Source of the DNA: JACQSR01 sp042577505 | GTDB taxonomy: Archaea; Nanobdellota; Nanobdellia; Woesearchaeales; JACQSR01 | Length of the DNA stretch: 30,212 bases | Assembly (NCBI GenBank): GCA_042577505.1 | Contig: JBHPEA010000014.1 | Coordinates: 1 to 30,212 of the forward strand | Reading direction: 5' to 3' | Part shown: positions 19,001 through 28,000 of the stretch, in pieces | How the letters are laid out: each line of letters begins with the position of its first letter | Numbering within the stretch: the first letter of the stretch is position 1 | Made by a program: the position numbers and the translations under genes | Notes under the pieces: generated by a model | Databases searched by the model: none | The model's input: only the letters and a program-made list of their open reading frames with translations | What the model was told of the DNA's origin: nothing

Positions 19001-22000
19001 AAGTCAATGTTTACAGTTCTTGTTTCAGTATAGTTCACATTACCAGCAGTATCGTTACAGTATGCAGTATATACATAAGTTCCTTCAGCAAGAGTAAATG
19101 TCCACCAGTAAGCATTTGCTGCATTTGTTGGAGTTGAGTTAATTGTACCGTTAAAGTCAATCCATACATTACTAATTCCATTACTATCGTTACAGGTCAT
19201 GTTGAATGTTTGAGTATCAACATTAGTGTAACTGTCATTAGCAGGAGTTGGAGGTACCCATCCTGTTTCGTTGGTTTCATCTACTACCGGAGGTATAGTA
19301 TCAACAACAAACCAAGATGATTTTGTATTATTATTACCTACAAAGTCCTGTGCAAATACAGTAATGGTATAATTTCCATCTGCAAGAGCAGATATGTTTA
19401 CGAAGTCATTCCAGGTAAATGTAGATTGACTTAGGACAGTTGAGTTACTCTGACCACCGACAATGGTATAGTTAGAGTAATTCAACAAGTGGTTAGCAAG
19501 GAATATCTCTAAGTTAAAGCTGGAATTGTAATATGAACCATTCTGCATTGGTGTAATGAATTGTATGGAAGGTTTCGAGTTATCTAATGTCCAGTATGTT
19601 GATGCATTAATCACATTTCCAGATGAATCATTTGCATAAACTACAAAGGTTAAGTTAGTACTATTCAAGCTTGAATTCAAGTATGGCCAACTATCATTTG
19701 TATACAATGTTCCATTGTAGATGTCTCCACCAATGTTGTTCATACTTCCTGAGTCAATTACTGCTGCAGATACAGTTCCGTTTCTAACCTCATACCAGAT
19801 TGAGTCTAAGTTAAAGTCAGTTACATTGGCTCTTAATGCAATTGTCCATCCTAATAGATCATTATCAAGAGGAGTAATGATACTGATAACTGGATCTGTT
19901 GTATCAACTACAGTCAAGTTATGAGTTTCAGTAGCTGAAGTATAGTTTTCATTACCTGAGTAATTTGCTTTTATGACATAAGTTCCAGGTACTGTATATT
20001 GTTTGTTGTAGCTGAATGGAGTTGTTGCATTGTAAAGCAAAGTTGTATCTTCATATAAGTAGGAGAATCCAGAAATTGGAGTTAAGGTTACATTGAACAA
20101 TACATTACTTCCTGCTTCAACTGTAATGTTTGAATCATTTCCTGCAAGTGTTAAGTTGATTTCAGTAGTAGCTTTATTAATTGTGAAAATCCAGGTATCT
20201 GTTTCATTCCATTGATTTGATGTATCATTTGCATAAGATTTCCAATACCATGTTCCAGCAGGAAGGATTCCCGAGTAATTGTAGGTTATATTTGTGATGT
20301 TATTCATACTGTAGTTATCAGGACTTAGGCTGATATTTGATTCAAACCAAACAGTTGAAACATTGAAATCATCCTCCCAAGTTATATTGAAATATGATTG
20401 TATGCTTGGTGAGTAGGTTGCCACAACATTGGATTGGTTATTGCTCCAGTATGGTGGGTTGTCAGGTACAGTGTAATTAAGTAAAATAGTCCTGTTTGCA
20501 TCTCCCCAATCTGAATTACCTGAAGTATCATAAGCAAGACAATTCCAGGTGTAATTTCCAACTCCTAGAGTTAAATTCCATGTTGTTGAGTTTGATGTTC
20601 CAGATAAATTTGTAGTTGTATTTAATATAAATGACTCATTAGATGCATTTGTGATGTATAGGGAGATGTTGCTGATATTTACATTATCTGTTACAGAGCA
20701 ATTAAATGTTATGTTGGTAAGAGAAAAGCTGTCATTTTGGAATCCTGGAGCAGGACTATTTAATGTAACATTTGGTGATTGGTATTCAGACCAAGTAATG
20801 TTCAATTTAGGTCTCAAAGTTGTTAGAGTTGCTTCATCTGAACTGTAGAAAGTCTTCTCGTCATTAGCGTTACCGGCATTTTCAGTAGTTGGTTTTACGT
20901 ATAATCCTAAGTTAGTGTATGTTCCATTGTACCATTCCGTTACTAATGTTGTGATGTTCCATGAATACCAGCCTAGTGTTCCCCCTACAAGGATTGTATC
21001 GTATACAGTAGCATCAAATGTGGGTCTGGTGTTCCATGTTACCCCAGTTTCACTCCAAGATTGTGTTATTCTTACTACATCTGTGTTTAAGGCGGCCCCA
21101 GCATCAGTAAGCAAATATAGTTCCATTATCGCGCTTTCTATGACAACTCCTGCAGGAACATCAGAAAGGTTCCAGGTTATCATCGCCCGTTTTGTCTTTC
21201 CAGTTCTTGGATCAACATTTAGATTTGCATTGGTGCCATAGTTGGTTGTTGGGGTTTTTTCATCGATGAACGTATCATTTCCTGCAACATCATCTGGCTG
21301 TTCAAAGAATACTGGATCTGTTGTGTTGATGTGGATTGTATAAATCTCATTCGGCGTTATATTTGCAATAAATATGTGGTCAACATAACATATACTCTCT
21401 GAGTAATTGTATTGTAGACATTTCCAGACAGAAGTGCTTCTATTAGATGCATTCTTGTTTATTGTTGCATTGATAAAATTAAGCTCAGTTGGGTCAAGCA
21501 ATAGGTTGTATATCCAGCCTGTTCGGTTATTAATTCCACCCACTTTCAAGTCGTTGCTTATGTTTAGCGAGTTGTGACTTGAAATAGTGATATTCTTGAT
21601 TGAGTGGTTTTCTGGAATAAGTAAAACATCAATTACTGATCCATTTTCGGCTATTTTTGTCTGGTTGTTTCTAATAAGGAAATCGTCTACGTTAATTAAG
21701 TTAATAGACATGTTACCCTCTACGAATGCTACCGAAAAGTTATTGTAAAGTGTTAAAATGTATTCTTGACCAGGTTGATAGTTACCTACTTTCTGCCATT
21801 GATCATCAGTACAAGTTCTCGAAGTGAAGTTCCAACTGCTGCAAATAAAGGCGTCTCCTGTTGTTGCATTCACTGTAATATTGATTGATTTATAACCCAT
21901 TAATTTAGGATTAATTGCATAAGTACTTACAAAGTCATACTCAGTGGTGTCGAAGTTATCTAAATCAATGATGTCTGTAATATTTTCAGTAATTGAAATG

Positions 22001-25000
22001 TTGTGTATAAAGATCTCTCTGATTGTTAAGTTAGTAGGGGTGATTTTTATATTGTAAATTCCTGATGAAATATTTGCGACTTGACCTGATGTGGTGTTAG
22101 TATCAGTTTCTCCAGATCCTAAGTCAACTAATTCAATTGTAGCGCTGATTGACGATCCGTTAGCAGTCTGAATGGTTTCGTTTATTATTAATGTCTCATT
22201 TGTGTAGTTAACTGGGTACTCAACGATTATTGAGTAGATAGATGAATTTCCTGGATTTCCTAGTGAGTCTGTACAAGTGATATACCAAGGATATGTGCCT
22301 TCTGATAAGTCATAAACATCAAACATTAATGTAGTACCCTTTGTAATGCTTGAACTTGTGTTAACTATTGTATCATTTAAGTAAAGGGAACAGTTACTGA
22401 TATTCAATGGTCCAGTTACATTGTATCTAAACATGACGTCTCCGTTATTATCATATGTATTGTTGGCGGGACTTATGATGCTTACATAAGGTTGTGATAG
22501 ATCAACAGTAAAGACTCTTGTTTCACTTGTATTTACATTTCCTGAATCGTCTGCGCAGGATACATTCCAATAATAAGTTCCATTTGCAAAATTGGATATA
22601 ATTTGGAAGGTTGGTGTGGCATTTGGAGATGGTTTGTTTGATACGTTTACAACACCATTTACTGTAATGTTACAATCTAGAACTGGATCTTGTCCATTTG
22701 AAGCTGTCCAATTGAAGATTACAGATGTTGATGAAGTTGTGAAGTTATCTTCAGGAGCATTAAGTGTAATTGTTGGTTCCGTTGTATCAACTGTAAATGT
22801 TCTATTTTCTGGTGCAAATGCATTATTATCTACATCATCATAAGCTTCACAGTTCCAGACATAAGTTCCGTCAGGTATGTTTGTTACATTGAAACTTACT
22901 TCTGCTGTTGTTCCTGAGACTGCTATTGTTTGGTTTGCTACAAAGCTTCCACCAATGTTATGGTACAATGTTATGTTTGTTAGTTCAACGTTGGTTGCAT
23001 TACAGGTGAAGGTTAAGTTTACATTAGATGTGTTGTAATAATCTATTGGACTTACTAATGTTACATTTGGATCTGCAGTATCTACTCTGAAGCTTCTTGT
23101 CTCGCTTGTGTTTGTATTATTGTGCTCGTCCCAACAAGTTATGTTCCAATAGTAGGTTCCATCTGCGAATCCTAATATTGAGTAGTTTGTCGGTGTACTT
23201 GAAGCTGAATCGATATTTGATACATTTACAACGTTGTTTATCGTTATATTACAAGTTAATGAAGGATCTAGGTTGTCGGTAGTTGTCCAGTTTAAGTTTA
23301 TTATAGGGAAACTTGAATTGAAGTTATCTTCAGGAGCGTTAAGTGTAATTGTTGGTTCGGTTGTATCGACTGTAAATGTTCTATTTGCTGGTGCAAATGC
23401 ATTATTATTTACAACATCATAGGCTTCACAATTCCATACATAACTTCCATCAGGGATATTTGATACATTGAAGCTTACTTCTGCACTAGCTCCAGATACA
23501 ATTGTTGTCTGATTTGCTATAAATGTACCATTAATGTTATGGTATAATGTAATATTTGTTAATTCTACGTTTGTTGCATTACAAGTAAAGGTTAAGTTTA
23601 CATTAGATGTGTTGTAATAATCTATTGGAATTACTAATGTTACATTTGGATCTGCAGTATCGACTCTGAAGCTTCTTGTCTCGCTTGTATTTACATTTCC
23701 TGCATTGTCTGCACAGGATATGTTCCAATAATAAGTTCCATCAGCGAAGCTTGATATTGTGTAGTTAGTTGGAGTTCCGTTTTGTGATGATATGTCTGAT
23801 ACATTAACAATATCATTAATTGTTATATTACAACTTAAGTCATTACTTAATCCATCATATGCTGTCCAGTTGAAGACTATAGAAGAGGATGAACTGTTGT
23901 AATTATCTTCTGGAGCATTAATAGTAATTGAAGGGTCTTGCGTATCAACAGTGAATGTTCTTGTATCACTTATATTTGCATTTCCTGAATCGTCAGCACA
24001 GGATATGTTCCAATAATGGACACCATCTGCGAAATTTGATATGATCTGGAATGTTGGAGTAGCATTAGGTGAAGGTTTGTTTGAGACATTCACTACACCA
24101 TCTACAGTAATGTTACAATCAAGGACTGGATCCTCACCGTTTGATGCTGTCCAATTGAAAACTACTGATGTAGATGATGTGTTGAAGTAATCTTCAGGAG
24201 CATTTATAGTTAAAGATGGGAATGATGTATCCACAAAGAAACTTCTTGTTTCACTAATATTCACATTTCCTAAGTCATCAGCGCAAGTTACGTTCCAATA
24301 GTGAGTACCGTCTGTGAGGTTTCCTACTGTGTAGTTTGCTGGAGTTCCGTTTTGTGTAGAGACTCCTGTAACGTTTACAATTCCATCTAGAGTAATATTA
24401 CAAGCCAAATCAGTTCTTAGATTATCAGTTGCTGTCCAATTGAAGTTTATGGATGAGGAGCTTGAGTTATAATTGTCGACAGGGAAGTTTAACGTAATTG
24501 AAGGTTCTGTTGTATCTACCGTGAAGATTCTTATCTCTGAAGAGTTTGCATTTCCGCCGTCGTCTGTACAGGTTACATTCCAATAATGCAATCCGTCACT
24601 TATATTAGAGACTGAATAGTTTGTTGAAATATTTGAATAGATAGTTGCATTAACAGTACCATTGATTATTAGATTACAGGAGATATTGTTATCTATTGTA
24701 TCTGTTACACTCCAATTAAAGTTAATTGTGTTCGTTGAGGTATTGAAATTGTCTGCTGGATACTCTATTGTTAGAGATGGCGGGGTGTTATCAACATAGA
24801 ATAATCCAGTAATTCCCGAAGTCGAATAGCCTTCAATAGTATCATTTTCATAAACCGTTACTCTGATTATGTATTGTCCATCCTCATATCCAGTTGTATT
24901 CCACTCATAATAGGTTGATGTATTATCACCGTATTCTGTTACAATTGTTGAATTTATACTTGAGTTTGGATTTAGTAAAGTAATGTTAAACCTTAAAGGA

Positions 25001-28000
25001 TCCCCTTCACCATCTGAAATCGTATTCCAAGTAATATTTTTAATGTTATTTGCATATGAATTAGTGGCTGGATTGATAAGCTGGGGATTGGATGGAGGCG
25101 TATTTATTCTTATTATGTGGAATGTAGTTGTTTCTGTATCATTAACATGTCCAACACTGTCATTAACAAATATGCTAACATTGTATTGGCCAATCTGTGA
25201 ACTATAGTTAAATATTCCAACGCAGAAATTATCGCCATCCGTATAAAATGAATCAACTGTTGCGTTTATCGTACCATAGTTGCTTTCTGGATAGATATGT
25301 ACAAATTGGGTTCTTTCGGATTCTGGCATTTGTAAGGAAGATATACCTTGAACCCAATTATTTCCGGTGTTGTTCCAATAATACAGATCAAATACAGGTG
25401 TTCCTTCTGTAACATTTGATCTCTTAATTCTTAATTTACCATAAGTATCTGTTGTTGGAATTTCGTTAATAATTACTAGGCCAGAGCTGTTGATGGCGGC
25501 AAACACATATTCATATGAACCATCTACCTTTCTATGTATAGCAGAAACAACTCTGATACCTGCACTTAGCAAACTTCGCTCATTATTGGATCTCAATATC
25601 AAATAAGTATCATTTCCAAAGTGAGTTATGTTAAATGTAATATTCATATCAAAGTCGCCATCTGATATTTTTAAGCTGCTTAATCCACAAGATGTTGAGG
25701 CGCCTTCCTGGTCAGATCCCCCTATTTGTAAGAATGCCTTTCCTTCAACTGTCCCATTAATATCTGCATAACAAGTCTGTCCTGGGGTAACCGAATCGTT
25801 TCTGAATTCCCAAGAGGTATTGATTGAATTGTTATTGAAATCATCACTTTGTAGGGCTTTATCGAATCCGAAGACCTGGTACAGAGTACCATTAGGTGTT
25901 GTTACATTGGCGTAGATAGAAGAAAGCATTCCAATATCTGTGTTGTTAAGTACAAGAGGCACTTCATTATTCTGAGGTAATGTGTGGTTAAGTGGATAAA
26001 TTACAATAACGTTGGGTGGATTGTTATCTATTGTAAAGTTACCGGCTAATGTATCTGAATTGTATAATCCTTCGGCAGTCTCGTTTTCATACACTACAAT
26101 TCTTATTTGATATAATCCATCTGCGTGTTGGGTAGTGTTCCATTCATAATACGTTGTGTTTATGTCTCCATAATTTGAGACTAATGTTACATTGTTAGAT
26201 CCATCTGGGTTCAAGAGTGTGATGTTGAATCTAACGTTGTGATTTTCATCGTCAATTACTGTTCCCCATGTGATGTTAAATATATCATTAATAATATCTC
26301 CTACATCTGGTTCTGCTATAACTGGTCTGGAAGGAGGATCATTTACTTCTTCGATTTCGAAGATTGATTTTTCTGTATCATTTACATATCCTAAAGTATC
26401 ATTTGCCCAGATAGAGACATTGTAAGTTCCAGTATCGCATGTTTGATTAAACATTGCGAAAGTATGGTTATCTCCAGATATTTGGAAATCATCTAATGTT
26501 ATGTTAATTATACCAAAGTTGGAGCTAATCGAGGCAGCATAAAATTGTATGAATTGTGTTCTCAAACTTCCTGGAATCTGTATGTCACCGAAGCTACTTT
26601 CAACCCATGAACTATTAGAGTTGTTCCAATAATATAAATTGAATGTAGGCACACCCGTTGTTGTCATATTAAATCTTCTAATTCTAAGCATTCCTGATGT
26701 ATCTGTTGTAGGAATATTTTCTTGATAGGTAGTTGTACCGTTATTATAACCGAAAATGTAGTAGTTGGTTCCTGAAATCTTTTGTACATCAACAAAGACC
26801 CTCAAACCTGAGGGTTGGATTGTTTCATCACTATTTGATCTAAAGCTGAAAAGGCCATCGTCTTCTATGGTGCTTATATTGAAACTCACATTAACGTCAA
26901 AGTTACCATTTGGTTTCTTTAAGCTATTATATCCACAACGAGCACTACTTGGACCAGTTCCACCATCGAGCACAATGTGGACTTTTCCAGGAGTAGAATT
27001 ATCGATATCAGTGAAACATGTTTGTCCATCTGAAGTAACGTTCTTATGTTCCCAATTTGTTCCCTCTGTGTCCGTTTCAAAATCATCACTGCCTAATCCA
27101 TATCCAAAGTCTGTTACAATAACAGACGTTGACTGATTAGGGAATGTTACATTTGCGTAGAATGTATCTACTTCTGTAAGGTCAGTTATATCTACTGTTA
27201 TATCAACCGGTACACACTCCTCATGGTAGTGTCCAGGATGTGAGAATCCCCATGGATGCAATAGATATACTAATGGGGGTGTTTGGTCTATTAGGTTGAA
27301 GTATGTTGTTTCGGTTGCATTTGTGTTTCCAAAAGTGTCATTTGCTATTATTGTAATGTTGTATTGTCCTTTGAGATAGGGGATAGTGTATGATGTGTTG
27401 TACTTATCTCCAGTTGTGTTACTTAATGTGATTTGTTCAATTGTTCCATTTGGATAGGTTATATTTGCTAGAACTGTGTCTATATTTGAATAATCAGTCA
27501 CATCTGCAGCTATTTCAATTGTATATGTGTTGTTGTAGGTAGTGTTTTGTGCTGGAACTAATGTAGTTACACTTGGTGGTTTTGTGTCTCTTACTTCTAA
27601 TATTGTTGAATGGTTTCCAATTAATCCTGCAGAGTCATTAGCCCATGCATATAATGTGTAGTTACCTGTAACGACTAACTGTGTGGATGTTAAGTAAAAT
27701 TCAAATAGTGAGGTTTCTGTTAATAATGTTCCATTTGGATAACTAACATTGATTTTATAGTCATCCAAGGTGAAGTCTGATGCAACCCACTGTACTGTAA
27801 CGTTTTCTGTCTGGAGTTCTGCTGGATTTGGAGCTATTAAGGTAATCTGTACGAATGGAGCCGCGTTATCTTCTGCTGTTACGGTTTCATTTTCACTTAG
27901 AGGGAAGTGGCTTGGTTTTGTACAGGTAATGTTGTATGTGTGGTTACCAATGCTATCGACATGCATAAGATAATCTGATTCATAGAGACCAGAGGATGCG

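Noticed and set aside
22440..24780. Regularly spaced repeats as a possible CRISPR array
   Set aside because: The units are about 280 bp, diverged and in frame, and encode Ig-like modules; there are no short identical repeats with unique spacers.
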